A stretch of DNA of 64,000 nt, taken from contig NZ_BAABKV010000001.1 in NCBI RefSeq assembly GCF_039544005.1, positions 6,324,001 to 6,388,000 on the forward strand, given 5' to 3'. Below, in pieces: positions 45,459-54,382 of the stretch. The number at the start of each line of letters is the position of its first letter. Positions within the stretch are counted from its first letter, which is position 1. Origin of the DNA: Kitasatospora paranensis (lineage in GTDB: Bacteria; Actinomycetota; Actinomycetes; Streptomycetales; Streptomycetaceae). The notes beneath the pieces are model-generated. The model searched no databases and had not been told where the DNA came from. It saw only the letters and a program-made list of their open reading frames with translations. Both the position numbers and the translations under genes were made by a program.

Positions 45459-46421
45459 TCAGCCGGCCAGGCCGTGCCGGTGCGCGTACAGGGCCGCCCG
45501 CAGCCGGTCGGACTGGCCGATCTTGCGCATCGCCTGGGTGAGGTGCTTCTTCACGGTGGCCTCGGCGAGGGCCAGTTCGCGGCCGATCTCGGCGTTGCTC
45601 AGGCCCAGCGCCAGCTTGGCGAGCACCTCGCGCTCCCGTGCGGTGAGGCCGACCTGCTGCGGCTGCGGCTCGGCCGCGTGGCCCACCGTCCCGGTCGGGT
45701 GGTGACGGGCCGGCGGCGGCGCGGGCAGGAACACCGACCCGCCTGCCGCGGCCAGTTGCACGGCACCGATGATGCGGTCCTCGGCCAGGTCCAGCGGGAA
45801 GCAGCCGCTGGCGCCGGCCAGCAGGATCCGGCTGGCCTCCGCCGTCGACTCGGCGCGGCGCAGCAGCAGCACCCGGGCGTCGGGCGCCCCGTCGGGCCCG
45901 CGCAGCGCCACCACGGCGGCCAGGTCGTCGCCGAGGGTGGCGCCCCGGCCGAGCAGGATCACGTCGGGCCGCACCCGGCGGACGGCGGCCACCGCGCGCA
46001 GCGGGTCGCCGGTCGAGCCGACCACCGCCAGCCCCGGCACCGACGCCAGCACGCTGCGCAGCCCGGCGCTGGCCACCGGATGGCGTTCCATCAGGAACAC
46101 CCGTGCCACGGCGGTGCGGTGGGGCTCACCACCGCCGCACATCGGATGCCCGCAGGCGCACGCGGCGGCCGTCGCCGCGACCGCCGGCACGGCCTCGGCC
46201 AGCAGTTGGTGACCGGCGATCAGGTCGAGCGGGTTGTCGATCTCGGCGTGCAACAGGACGTCGGACGGGCCGGGCGCACCCGAACCGGGAGCGCCGTGGC
46301 CGCCGGTGGCGGACGGCCCGGCGGGCGGGCCGCTCGGCGGGCCGACCCGTTGCGGGCGGCGGATCGGGTGGCGGCAGGTCCGGGCGGCGCCGGGCCCGGC
46401 CAGCTGGGTCAGTGCTGCCAT
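45459..46421 (-). CDS. LuxR-family regulator with degenerate receiver domain
   Basis: A 320-residue protein. A Pro/Gly-rich N-terminus and a Cys/His stretch (CACGHPMCGGGEPH) precede a receiver-like domain (VFLMERHPVASAGLRSVL). That domain lacks the phosphoacceptor: where response regulators have an Asp it reads DVILLGRGATLG. The C-terminal LuxR HTH is normal (LTAREREVLAKLALGLSNAEIG, EATVKKHLTQAM). It is therefore likely an atypical, phosphorylation-independent regulator. It is the nearest regulator upstream of the AsnB/HpaBC operon. Confidence 0.85.
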   Translation of the reverse strand: MAALTQLAGPGAARTCRHPIRRPQRVGPPSGPPAGPSATGGHGAPGSGAPGPSDVLLHAEIDNPLDLIAGHQLLAEAVPAVAATAAACACGHPMCGGGEPHRTAVARVFLMERHPVASAGLRSVLASVPGLAVVGSTGDPLRAVAAVRRVRPDVILLGRGATLGDDLAAVVALRGPDGAPDARVLLLRRAESTAEASRILLAGASGCFPLDLAEDRIIGAVQLAAAGGSVFLPAPPPARHHPTGTVGHAAEPQPQQVGLTAREREVLAKLALGLSNAEIGRELALAEATVKKHLTQAMRKIGQSDRLRAALYAHRHGLAG

Positions 46422-46637
46422 CGCGGACCTCCGGTGGCGGAGGGCGGTTCGGTGTGGTGCGGCATCGCGGTGCGGTCCCCTCGAAGGTGGCGGGCCGGCC
46501 CTCGGGCACGGCGCTACGGCGGGGATCCGTGGCGGCTGCGGACGGGCCGCCGGCCCGGCAGGGGGCAGGCGGCGGCGCAGCGGTGGATCCCGGGGTGGGG
46601 AGGGGCGCTGACGCGGCGCGGGAGAGCGGCCTGGCGG

Positions 46638-46736
46638 TCAGCGCGTGACGCGCGGTCGACACAGCTCGTCGAAGCACCTGCGGTGCCAGGAGCCGCCGAT
46701 CCCGACCAGGGTGAAGTCGGTCCGCCGATTAGCCAT
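46638..46736 (-). CDS. Leaderless 32-codon ORF
   Basis: ATG 46736 opens a 32-codon ORF: N-terminus MANRRTDFTLVGIGG, middle SWHRRCFDELC, end RPRVTR. It has no ribosome site, but the promoter at 46743-46772 would start transcription on its A, so it should be a leaderless message. It is 217 bases upstream of the LuxR-type gene on the same strand. Two cysteines and a basic tail. It could be a regulatory leader peptide or a small functional peptide; I do not recognise it. Confidence 0.45.
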   Translation of the reverse strand: MANRRTDFTLVGIGGSWHRRCFDELCRPRVTR

Positions 46737-46742
46737 ACAACC

Positions 46743-46772
46743 AGCCTAGGTCCGGCTCTCGCAGCAGGTCAA
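46743..46772 (-). promoter_or_regulatory. Near-consensus promoter reading toward the LuxR gene
   Basis: On the minus strand TTGACC (46772-46767) and TAGGCT (46748-46743) are 18 bases apart. Six bases (GGTTGT) separate the -10 from an ATG whose A falls at the predicted start of transcription. This is one of the best HrdB-type promoters in the window. Confidence 0.7.
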
Positions 46773-47074
46773 GGACGGGACCGGGGCCCGGCGGCGGGGG
46801 CAGCGGCGAACACCGGCCCCGCACTCCTATGAGCAGCGGTAACAGCATGAACTGCTGACTGGCTGTCCGGCCCCGTGGCCCGCAGCCTTCCTGACAGCGG
46901 CCGGACGTCCCGGCGCGGCGCTGCGTCTGCCGTCGCCGCACCGTTCCCCGAACCGCCACCCGTCCGGCACCCCGGACCGCCACCCGCCCGGTACCCCGTG
47001 CCGCCGTACCCGGCCCCGGCCGGCGGGGCGCCCGACGCCGCCGGACCACCCGACGCCCAGGAAGGAATCCGCAC
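46773..47074. other. Intergenic region between LuxR side and ABC operon
   Basis: About 300 bases between divergent units. It should hold the promoter of the ABC operon, but I could not place clean hexamers. A locally AT-richer stretch at 46825-46865 includes an interrupted AGCAG/CTGCT repeat. No supported gene besides the flanking small ORFs. Confidence 0.4.
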
Positions 47075-47143
47075 ATGCCCGCCCCCGCCCACCGGCCCGC
47101 CGCCGGCCCGCCCGGCGCCCCGCCCCGGAGGGCCGACGGGTGA
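47075..47143 (+). CDS. 22-codon leader ORF coupled to the ABC permease
   Basis: ATG 47075 follows GAAGGAATCC. The ORF is rich in Pro, Ala and Arg (MPAPAHRPAAGPPG then APPRRADG). Its TGA (47141-47143) overlaps the GTG start of the permease gene (47140-47142). As with mhpD, the ribosome site fits the leader and the large gene is reached by coupling. No function claimed. Confidence 0.4.
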   Translation: MPAPAHRPAAGPPGAPPRRADG

Positions 47144-48084
47144 GACGGTTCCTGCTGCGCCGCCTGCTGCTGGCGGTGCCCACCCTGCTCGGGGTCACCG
47201 CGGTGGTCTTCGTGACCGTCGCCCTCGTCCCGGGCGACCCGGTGGCCGCCTTCCTCGGCCCCGGCGCCCCGCCCGAGGCCCGGGCCGAACTGGCACAGCG
47301 CCTCGGCCTGGACCGCCCGCTGCCCGTCCGCTACCTGTCCTGGCTGGCCCACGCCGCCACCGGCGACCTCGGCACCTCCATCTCCGCCCAGCGGCCCGTG
47401 GCGCAGCTGCTGGTGCCCGCACTCGGGCAGACCCTCACCCTGACCGCGGCGGCGTTCGCCCTGGTGCTGGCCGGTGGCGTGCTGCTCGGGGCGGCCGGCG
47501 CGCTGCGTCCCCGCGGGTTCGGCGGCCGGCTGTCCGGCGTGCTGTCCACACTGGCCGTCTCGGCGCCGCAGTACTCGGTGGCCCTGGTGCTGATCGCGGT
47601 CGTCTCGGTGCAGCTGCGCTGGCTGCCGGCCGGCGGCACCCACGACGCGTTCGGCGACGGCGGCCCGGCCGACCTGCTGCGCCACCTGGTGCTGCCGGCC
47701 GTCGCCTCCGCGCTCGTCCCGCTGGGGCTGACCGCCCGGGTGTTCCGGGCGGTGCTCGGCTCGGTGCTGGCCGGCGAGCTCGCCGACGGGCTGCGGGCCC
47801 GGGGGCTGGGCCGGTGGGCGGTGCTGCGGCACTGCGTGCACAACGCCTCGCCCGCCCTGCTGACCATCGGCGGCCTGCAACTCGCCTACCTGCTGGAGGG
47901 GGTGGTCTTCGTGGAGACCCTGTTCGCCTGGCCCGGCATCGGCCGGTTGCTCTACGACGCGCTGTCCGCCCGCGACCTGCCGCTCGTCCAGGGCAGCGTG
48001 CTGGTGGTGGCGGTGGCCTTCGTCGGCGTCAACATCCTGGTGGACGCCGCGCACGCTCTGATCGACCCCCGGGTGAGGAGCTGA
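47140..48084 (+). CDS. ABC transporter permease, DppB type
   Basis: A 314-residue inner permease of an oligopeptide/nickel-type importer. N-terminal LLRRLLLAVPTLLGVTAVVF, the DppB signature LGLDRPLPVRYLSWL, and the EAA loop at ADGLRARGLGRWAVLRHCVHNA. It has six TM helices. First large gene of an operon that runs to about 55.4 kb. Confidence 0.9.
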   Translation: MRRFLLRRLLLAVPTLLGVTAVVFVTVALVPGDPVAAFLGPGAPPEARAELAQRLGLDRPLPVRYLSWLAHAATGDLGTSISAQRPVAQLLVPALGQTLTLTAAAFALVLAGGVLLGAAGALRPRGFGGRLSGVLSTLAVSAPQYSVALVLIAVVSVQLRWLPAGGTHDAFGDGGPADLLRHLVLPAVASALVPLGLTARVFRAVLGSVLAGELADGLRARGLGRWAVLRHCVHNASPALLTIGGLQLAYLLEGVVFVETLFAWPGIGRLLYDALSARDLPLVQGSVLVVAVAFVGVNILVDAAHALIDPRVRS

Positions 48085-48086
48085 CG

Positions 48087-48929
48087 ATGCGCCGTCGCCT
48101 GCTTCCCCGCCTGCCCGTCGTGCTCCCGGCCGTCCTCGCCGTGCTGCTCCTGCTGCTGGCGGTGGCCGCCCCGCTGGCCGCCCCCGACGACCCGGCCGCC
48201 GGGCACCTCCAGGACCGCCTGCTGGACCCGGGCAGCCCCGGCCACCTGCTCGGCACCGACGGCCAGGGCCGCGACATGCTCAGCCGGCTGATCTGGGCCG
48301 CCCGGGCGTCGCTCACTGGCGGGATCGTCCCGGTGGCCGTCGCCGCCGCGGCCGGCACCCTGCTGGGCGTCGCCGCGGGCCTCGGCGGGCGGGTGCTGGA
48401 GCAGGCCCTGCTGCGCTCGCTGGACGTGCTGTACGCCTTCCCCGGGGTGCTGCTGGCCATCGCCGTCGCGACCCTGCTGCGACCCGGCCTCGGGGCCACC
48501 CTGCTCGCCCTGTCCGTGGTGCTCACCCCGGCCGTCGCCCGGGTCGCCTTCACCGAGGTCCAGCGGATCCGGACGGCCGAGTACCTGGAGGCCGCGCGGG
48601 TCAGCGGGGCCGGGCCGGTCTCCCTGGTGCTCCGCCAGGTCGTCCCGGTGGTCGCCCCGGTCGTCCTTGTGTACTGCTCCTCGCTGGTCGGTCTCGCCGT
48701 CGTGTACGCCGCCGGGCTGTCCTTCCTCGGTCTCGGTGTCGGCCCGCCGACCGCCGAATGGGGCGCCATGCTCGACGAGCTGCGGCCGAGCCTGTTCACC
48801 CACCCGTGGGTGGCGGTGCTGCCCGCGCTCGCCGTCCTGCTGGTGTCGGTGGTCTTCAACACCCTCGGTGAGGCGCTGCGCCACCGCATCGGCGACACCG
48901 GGGCCCGGCTGCCGGAGGCCGTCCGATGA
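48087..48929 (+). CDS. ABC transporter permease, DppC type
   Basis: A 280-residue second permease. LLGTDGQGRDMLSRLIWAARASL is the DppC signature region (in two pieces: HLLGTDGQGRDMLSRLIWAA and RASLTGG), and EYLEAARVSGAGPVSLVLRQ is the EAA loop. Two bases after dppB; its stop overlaps the ATPase start as ATGA. Confidence 0.9.
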   Translation: MRRRLLPRLPVVLPAVLAVLLLLLAVAAPLAAPDDPAAGHLQDRLLDPGSPGHLLGTDGQGRDMLSRLIWAARASLTGGIVPVAVAAAAGTLLGVAAGLGGRVLEQALLRSLDVLYAFPGVLLAIAVATLLRPGLGATLLALSVVLTPAVARVAFTEVQRIRTAEYLEAARVSGAGPVSLVLRQVVPVVAPVVLVYCSSLVGLAVVYAAGLSFLGLGVGPPTAEWGAMLDELRPSLFTHPWVAVLPALAVLLVSVVFNTLGEALRHRIGDTGARLPEAVR

Positions 48930-49705
48930 GCGGGCTGGAGGTCACGGACCTCGGCGTCCGGTACCCGGGCGGCGTCCGGGCGGTGGACGGGGTGTCGCTG
49001 GCGGTCGAGCCCGGCGCGGCGCTCGTCCTGCTCGGCGAGTCCGGCAGCGGCAAGACCACCGTCGCCCGCACCGTGCTCGGCCTGCCCGGCCGCGGCGCCG
49101 AGGTCACCGGCTCCGTCCGGCTGGCCGGCACCGAGCTGACGGCCCTCGACGAGCGTGCGCTGTCCCGGGTGCGCGGCCGGCGGATCGGCTACGTCCCGCA
49201 GGACCCGACGGCCTCGCTGGACCCGCTGCGCCGGATCGGCCCGCAACTCGCCGAGGTGCTGCGCCGCCACCGGATAGCGGAGGGCCGCAGGGCGCTCGCC
49301 GCCGCGGTCGCCCGGCTGCTCGGCACCGCCGGGATCCCCGACCCGGACCGGGTCGCCCGGGCCTACCCGCACGAGCTCTCCGGCGGCCTGCGGCAACGCG
49401 CCGCGATCGCCGTCGCGATCGCCTGCGGTCCCGAACTGGTGGTCGCCGACGAGCCGACCACCGCGCTGGACGCGCTCGTCCGCGGCCGGATCCTCGACCT
49501 GTTCGCCACCCTGCGCGCCGAATGCGGCATCGCCCTGCTGCTGGTCACCCACGACCTGGCGGCGGCCCGCCGGGTCGGCGGCGAGGTCGCGGTGATGCGC
49601 GCGGGCCGGATCGTCGAGGCCGGGCCCGCCGAGCGGGTGCTCTCCAGCCCCGGCCACGCCTTCACCGCGGCGCTCGTCGCCGCCGACCCGGGAGCGCACC
49701 GATGA
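48926..49705 (+). CDS. ABC transporter ATPase, DppD type
   Basis: A 259-residue ATPase. Walker A GESGSGKTTVAR, Q-loop GYVPQDPTASLDPL, signature LSGGLRQRAAIAVAIA, Walker B LVVADEPTTALD, and H-loop LLVTHDLAAARR. First of the two ATPases of the importer. Overlaps the next gene by four bases. Confidence 0.92.
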   Translation: MSGLEVTDLGVRYPGGVRAVDGVSLAVEPGAALVLLGESGSGKTTVARTVLGLPGRGAEVTGSVRLAGTELTALDERALSRVRGRRIGYVPQDPTASLDPLRRIGPQLAEVLRRHRIAEGRRALAAAVARLLGTAGIPDPDRVARAYPHELSGGLRQRAAIAVAIACGPELVVADEPTTALDALVRGRILDLFATLRAECGIALLLVTHDLAAARRVGGEVAVMRAGRIVEAGPAERVLSSPGHAFTAALVAADPGAHR

Positions 49706-50468
49706 CCGCCTCCGCCCTGCTGAGCGTCGACCGCGTCGTCAAGCGCTACGGCGACCGGCTCGCCCTGGACGGCGTCAGCCTCGCGGTCGGCCCGGGCGAG
49801 GCGGTCGGCCTGGTCGGCGAGTCCGGCTCCGGCAAGTCCACGCTGGCCCGGCTCGCGCTGGGGCTGCTCGCCCCCGACGGCGGCACCGTCCGCTTCGCCG
49901 GCCGGGATCCGTACCGGCTGCGTGGTGCGCGGGACCGGTCCGTCCGGGCACGGCTGCAGTTCGTGCCGCAGCACCCGCGCGGCTCGCTCAACCCGGCCCT
50001 GCGGGCGGGGAGGCGGTGGCCTTCGCGCTGCGGCTGCACGGCACACCGCGCCGCGGGCGCGCCGAGGCCGTCGCCGGGCTGTTCCGGCAGGTCGGCCTGG
50101 AGCCCGCGCTGGCCGCCCGGTACCCGCGCGAACTCTCCGGCGGCCAGCTCCAGCGGGTCGCCGTCGCCCGGGCCCTGGCGACCGGTCCCGACCTGCTGGT
50201 CTGCGACGAACCGACCTCCGCGCTCGACCGCGGGGCCCAGGTGCGGCTGCTCGACCTGCTCACCGACCTGCGGGAGCGGTCCGGCCTCGGCTACCTGTTC
50301 ATCTCCCACGACCTCGCGGTCGTCCGGCACCTGGCCCACCGGGTGCTGGTCCTGCGGCACGGGCGCGTCCTGGAGGAGGGCCGCACCGCCGACCTCTGGG
50401 CCGCCCCCGCGCACCCCTACACCCGGGCGCTGCTCGAAGCCGCCACCGGGCGCACCACCCTCACCTGA
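49702..50468 (+). CDS. ABC transporter ATPase, DppF type (frame break)
   Basis: About 255 residues. Walker A GESGSGKSTLARLALGL, Q-loop QFVPQHPRGSLNPAL, signature LSGGQLQRVAVARALA, Walker B LLVCDEPTSALDRGAQ. The frame breaks at G run 50007-50010, just after LNPALRAG. One G restores EAVAFALRLHG. All nucleotide-binding motifs are then in one frame, so the transporter is probably functional. Confidence 0.88.
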
Positions 50469-50503
50469 CACACCGGCACCACGAACCCGAACGAGGACAC
50501 ACC

Positions 50504-52132
50504 ATGACGCACCACCCGCTGCGCGCCGCCCGTTCCAGAGCCGCCGCCCTCCCGACGGCCGCCGCCCTGCTGTTCGCGGCCACCGGCTGCGCGTCCGGCG
50601 GTGCCTCCGGCGCGGGCGACGCCGCCGGCGGCGCGGACCGCGGGGGCACCCTGGTCGTCGGGGCCACCGGCAGGCTCCCCAACCCGGACACCGTGATCGG
50701 CGGCGCCGGCTTCGAGGGCAAGCGTCTGGTCGGCTTCCAGATCTACGAGGGCCTGACCCGGTACGAGCTGCTGAAGAACACCGACCGGCCGCCGGTCGTC
50801 ACCGGCGCCCTCGCCGAGTCCTGGCAGGTCGCCGCCGACGCGCGGACCTGGACCTTCCAGCTGCGCAAGGGCGTGAAGTTCCAGGACGGCACGGCGTTCG
50901 ACGCCGACGCGGTGGTCTTCAACCTGGACCGCTACCTCAACAAGAAGAGCCCTGAGTACACCGACGCCCTCGGCGCCGCCGCCAAGGAGTACGCCGGCGA
51001 CATCGTCTCCTACCGCAAGACCGACGCCGACCACGTCGAGCTCGTCACCAAGGACCCGAACGGGCACTTCCCCGAGGACCTGGCGCACGTCCTGATCGCC
51101 AGCCCCACGGCCGTCCGCAGGACCGGCTCGGCCAACTTCTCCCGGCACCCGGTCGGCACCGGCCCGTTCTCCTTCGTCTCGCAGACCGAGGGCCAGCAGA
51201 TCGAGCTCGCCGCCAACAAGGACTACTGGCGCGGGGCCCCCAAGCTCGACCGGCTGATCGTCAAGTCCTTCCCGGACGCCGCCGCCCGCACCGCCGCGCT
51301 CCGCTCCGGCGGCGTCAACTGGATCGAGTACCCCAACCCCGACGACATCCAGACCCTGAAGGCCGACGGCGCCACCATCGCCACCAACAGCTACGACCAC
51401 CTCTGGTACTGGATCCTGGACACCACCAAGGGGCCGTGGCGCGACCCGCGCGTCCGGCAGGCCGCCAACTACGCGATCAACCGCCGGGCGATCGCCGAGA
51501 AGCTGCTCCAGGGCACCGCCGACCCCGCCTACCAGGCCGCTCCCCGGGCCACGGCCGCCTACGACCCGTCCGGCGACGTCTACTCCTACGACCCGGGCAA
51601 GGCCAAGCAGTTGCTCGCCGCAGCCGGCGTCCCGAACGGCTTCTCCACCTCGGTCACCGTGCCCACCGGCGGTTCCGGCAACCTGCTGCCCGTGCCGATC
51701 GCCGAGGCCCTCCAGCGCGACCTGGCCGCCGTCGGCATCAAGGTCGAACTGCGCACCACCGACTGGACGACGCTGATCGGCGCCGAGGCCAAGGGCCAGG
51801 TCGCGCTCGGCTCCGACGCCATCGCCCAGTCCACCACGCTGTTCCAGTCCGAGGCGCTGCTGCCGCTCTTCATCGGCTCCAAGAGCCCGTTCTGGACGGG
51901 CCACTACAGCAACCCGAAGGTCGACGCGCTGCTCGCCGCCGCCTCCGCCTCGCCCGACCAGGCCAGGCGGACGGCGGACTACCGCACCGCGCTCGCCCAG
52001 GTCACCGAGGACGCGCCGTGGCTGTTCGTGGTCAACGACCGCAACCCGCGCGCCCTGTCGCCGAAGGTCCAGGGGCTCGTCCAGCCGCAGTCCTGGTTCC
52101 TCGACCTGACCACCGTCTGGGTCCGCAGGTAG
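50504..52132 (+). CDS. ABC substrate-binding lipoprotein (SBP family 5)
   Basis: A 542-residue lipoprotein. Signal peptide with lipobox-like ATGC at about residue 28 (AAALLFAATGCASGG), then the family 5 (DppA/OppA/NikA) fold: LAESWQVAADARTWTFQLRK, GTAFDADAVVFNLDRYL, and TTLFQSEALLPLFIGSKSPF. It binds the ligand outside the membrane for the adjacent permease-ATPase set. Ligand unknown; the two downstream flavin-dependent monooxygenases suggest it may not be a peptide. Confidence 0.9.
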   Translation: MTHHPLRAARSRAAALPTAAALLFAATGCASGGASGAGDAAGGADRGGTLVVGATGRLPNPDTVIGGAGFEGKRLVGFQIYEGLTRYELLKNTDRPPVVTGALAESWQVAADARTWTFQLRKGVKFQDGTAFDADAVVFNLDRYLNKKSPEYTDALGAAAKEYAGDIVSYRKTDADHVELVTKDPNGHFPEDLAHVLIASPTAVRRTGSANFSRHPVGTGPFSFVSQTEGQQIELAANKDYWRGAPKLDRLIVKSFPDAAARTAALRSGGVNWIEYPNPDDIQTLKADGATIATNSYDHLWYWILDTTKGPWRDPRVRQAANYAINRRAIAEKLLQGTADPAYQAAPRATAAYDPSGDVYSYDPGKAKQLLAAAGVPNGFSTSVTVPTGGSGNLLPVPIAEALQRDLAAVGIKVELRTTDWTTLIGAEAKGQVALGSDAIAQSTTLFQSEALLPLFIGSKSPFWTGHYSNPKVDALLAAASASPDQARRTADYRTALAQVTEDAPWLFVVNDRNPRALSPKVQGLVQPQSWFLDLTTVWVRR

Positions 52133-52189
52133 CCGTCGGCCCAGGCCCGCCCCGCACATCGAAGGCACCACAGGAAGGACGGCCGACCC

Positions 52190-53218
52190 ATGACCGCCCC
52201 GTACGAACCGCTCCACCACACCGAGGCGGCACCGCCCCGGTGGGGCATCACCCTCCCGCTGCCGGGCCTCACCATCGACCGGCACCGCTTCCTCGTCGAG
52301 CGGCTCCCCGACCTCGGCTACACCGACGTCTGGAGCGCGGAGGGCGGCGGTACGGACGCCTTCACCCCGCTGGCGGCCACCGCCGCGTGGTCGTCGGGCC
52401 TGCGGATCGGCACCGGGATCGTCCCGGTGCACACCCGCGGCCCCGCGGTGCTCGCCCAGACCGCCGCCACCCTCGCCCAACTCGCCCCCGGGCGGCTGCT
52501 GCTGGGCATCGGCGCGTCGGTTCCGGCGCACGTCACCGACATCAACGGCATCCCGTTCGACGAGCCGTTCAAGCGCACCCGGGACGTCCTGCGGTTCGTC
52601 ACCCGGGCGCTGCGCGGCGAGCACATCGCCGGCGACTTCGACACCTTCTCGATCACCGGCTACCGGCTGCCGCACCCGCCCGCCGACCCGGTCAAGGTGA
52701 TCCTCGGCGCGCTGCGCCCCGGCATGCTGAAGCTCGGCTTCACCGAGGGGGACGGCGCCATCACCAACCTGCTGTTCCCCCAGGACGTGCCCAAGGTGCT
52801 GGACGCCGTCGGCCCGCAGCCGCCCGGCAAGGAACTGGTCGTCAAGGTCTTCGTCTGCCCCACCGAGGACACCGACTACGCGCACCGCGCCACCCGGCCC
52901 TTCCTCGCCTGGATCCTCAACCGGGACCCGTACCGGAAGTTCCACGAGTGGCTCGGGAACGGCGACCTGCTCGCCGAGACCCACGAGCGCTGGGCGGCCG
53001 GCGACCCGGAGGGCGCCCAGAAGGCGCTGCCCGACGAGGTCGTCGACGGACTGTTCATCAGCGGCTCCCCGGAGGAGTGCCGCGAACGGATCCTGCAGTA
53101 CCACCGCCCCGGCGTCACCACCATCCAGCTGTACGTCTCGCTGCCACCCGAGGTCTTCGTCAGCCGGGCCCGGCTGCTGGACACCCTGGCCCGGCTCGGC
53201 CCCGCAGCCGGCCGCTGA
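52190..53218 (+). CDS. LLM-class flavin-dependent oxidoreductase (first)
   Basis: A 342-residue bacterial-luciferase-like protein, possibly F420-dependent. It opens with WGITLPLPGL, has DVWSAEGGGTDAFTPLAATA and LRIGTGIVPVHTRGP, and ends in the ISGSPEECRERILQYHRPGV segment typical of F420-dependent N5,N10-methylene-type LLM enzymes. Lies 57 bases after the binding-protein gene on the same strand. Confidence 0.85.
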   Translation: MTAPYEPLHHTEAAPPRWGITLPLPGLTIDRHRFLVERLPDLGYTDVWSAEGGGTDAFTPLAATAAWSSGLRIGTGIVPVHTRGPAVLAQTAATLAQLAPGRLLLGIGASVPAHVTDINGIPFDEPFKRTRDVLRFVTRALRGEHIAGDFDTFSITGYRLPHPPADPVKVILGALRPGMLKLGFTEGDGAITNLLFPQDVPKVLDAVGPQPPGKELVVKVFVCPTEDTDYAHRATRPFLAWILNRDPYRKFHEWLGNGDLLAETHERWAAGDPEGAQKALPDEVVDGLFISGSPEECRERILQYHRPGVTTIQLYVSLPPEVFVSRARLLDTLARLGPAAGR

Positions 53219-53267
53219 CCGGGCCGACCGTCCCCGGCGCCCGCCGTCCACATCGAAGGGACACCCG

Positions 53268-54352
53268 ATGGAACTGGAGATCCGCGGCGGCGTCCGCGCC
53301 GCACCCCTCCCGGGCCGCACCCCGCAGGAGCGGCAGGCCCTGCGGCACGCCCCCGACCTGCGCGAGCGGACCCCGACCCGGCGTACGTGGCCCGCACCGC
53401 GCGGGAGAACGAGGAGGACGGGCTGGACAGCGCCCTGGTGGTGCAGTCCAGTTCGTGGCCGGACCCGTGGCTGGTGGCCGGCTGGGCGCTGGCCGCCACC
53501 GACCGGCTGCGGCTCGCCGTCGCGCACCGGGTCGGCACCACCGCGCCGACCGTCGCCGCCCGGTCGCTGGCCACCCTGGACCGGCTCTCCGGCGGCCGGG
53601 TCAGTGCCCACGTCATCGTCGGCTCCAGCGACCTCGACGTCGCCCGCGACGGCGACCTGCTCGGCAAGGAGGACCGCTACCGGCGGGCCGGGGAGTACCT
53701 CGACCTGTTCCGCCGGTCGCTGACCGAACACCAGGAGATCGACTTCGCCGGGGAGTTCTACACCGTCCGCGGCGCCCGGGCCGGGCTGCTGCCGCGTCCG
53801 GGCGGGGAGCTGGTCTCCTTCGGCGGCTCCTCCCCGCAGGGCGTCGACCTCGCCGCCCGCTTCGCCGAGGTGTACGCCGTCTGCCCGCTGCCGCTGCCGG
53901 ACACCCGCCGCCGGATCGCCGAGGTCCGGGCGGCGGCCGCCGCCCACGGGCGCACCCTGCGGATCTGGCGGCACGTCACCGTCGTCCTCGGCGACACCGA
54001 CGAGGACGCCCGCGAGCGCTCCCGCCGACTGCGCCGGGACGCCCTGCGGCTCACCACCGGTGCGGACGCGGGGCGCTGGGCGGAGACCGTCCAGCTCGAC
54101 CGGGACCGCGAACGCGGCCGCTCCGACCCGCAGCGCGGTACCGAGCAGACCGCCGCCTTCATCCGCCGCTCGCTGGCCGCCGCCCACACCGGCTCGCCCG
54201 CCACCGTCGCCGCCCGGATCGGCCTGCTCCGCTCGGCCGGCGTCGACATCGTCCAGCTCGACCTGCCGGTGGAGACCGACCACGACCGGGAGCTGCGCCG
54301 CTCCCTGGTCGCCCGGCTGCGCGCCCCCGCCGGCCTGCGCCGCGGCTGGTAG
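53268..54352 (+). CDS. LLM-class monooxygenase, SsuD-like (second, frame break)
   Basis: About 361 residues. SsuD/alkanesulfonate-monooxygenase-like: NEEDGLDSALVVQSSSWPDP, ATDRLRLAVAHRVGTTAPTV, RRAGEYLDLFRRSLTEHQ and FGGSSPQGVDLAARF. The frame breaks at C run 53371-53374 in the N-terminal part; one C joins RERTP to DPAYVARTARE. It is an FMNH2-dependent monooxygenase in sulfur-assimilation-like families, but the substrate here is unproven. Confidence 0.83.
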
Positions 54353-54382
54353 CACCGCGCCGACCCCACCGAAGGGAACCCC

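Noticed and set aside
42613..46736. Lasso-peptide cluster (AsnB-like cyclase with the small upstream ORF as precursor)
   Set aside because: The AsnB protein has a complete glutaminase domain with catalytic Cys2, no B1/B2 leader-binding or protease gene is present, and the small ORF has no typical ring and leader layout.
46829..46858. Nine-codon ORF MSSGNSMNC upstream of the ABC operon, possible cysteine attenuator
   Set aside because: No ribosome site and no terminator/antiterminator pairing seen; too short to support.
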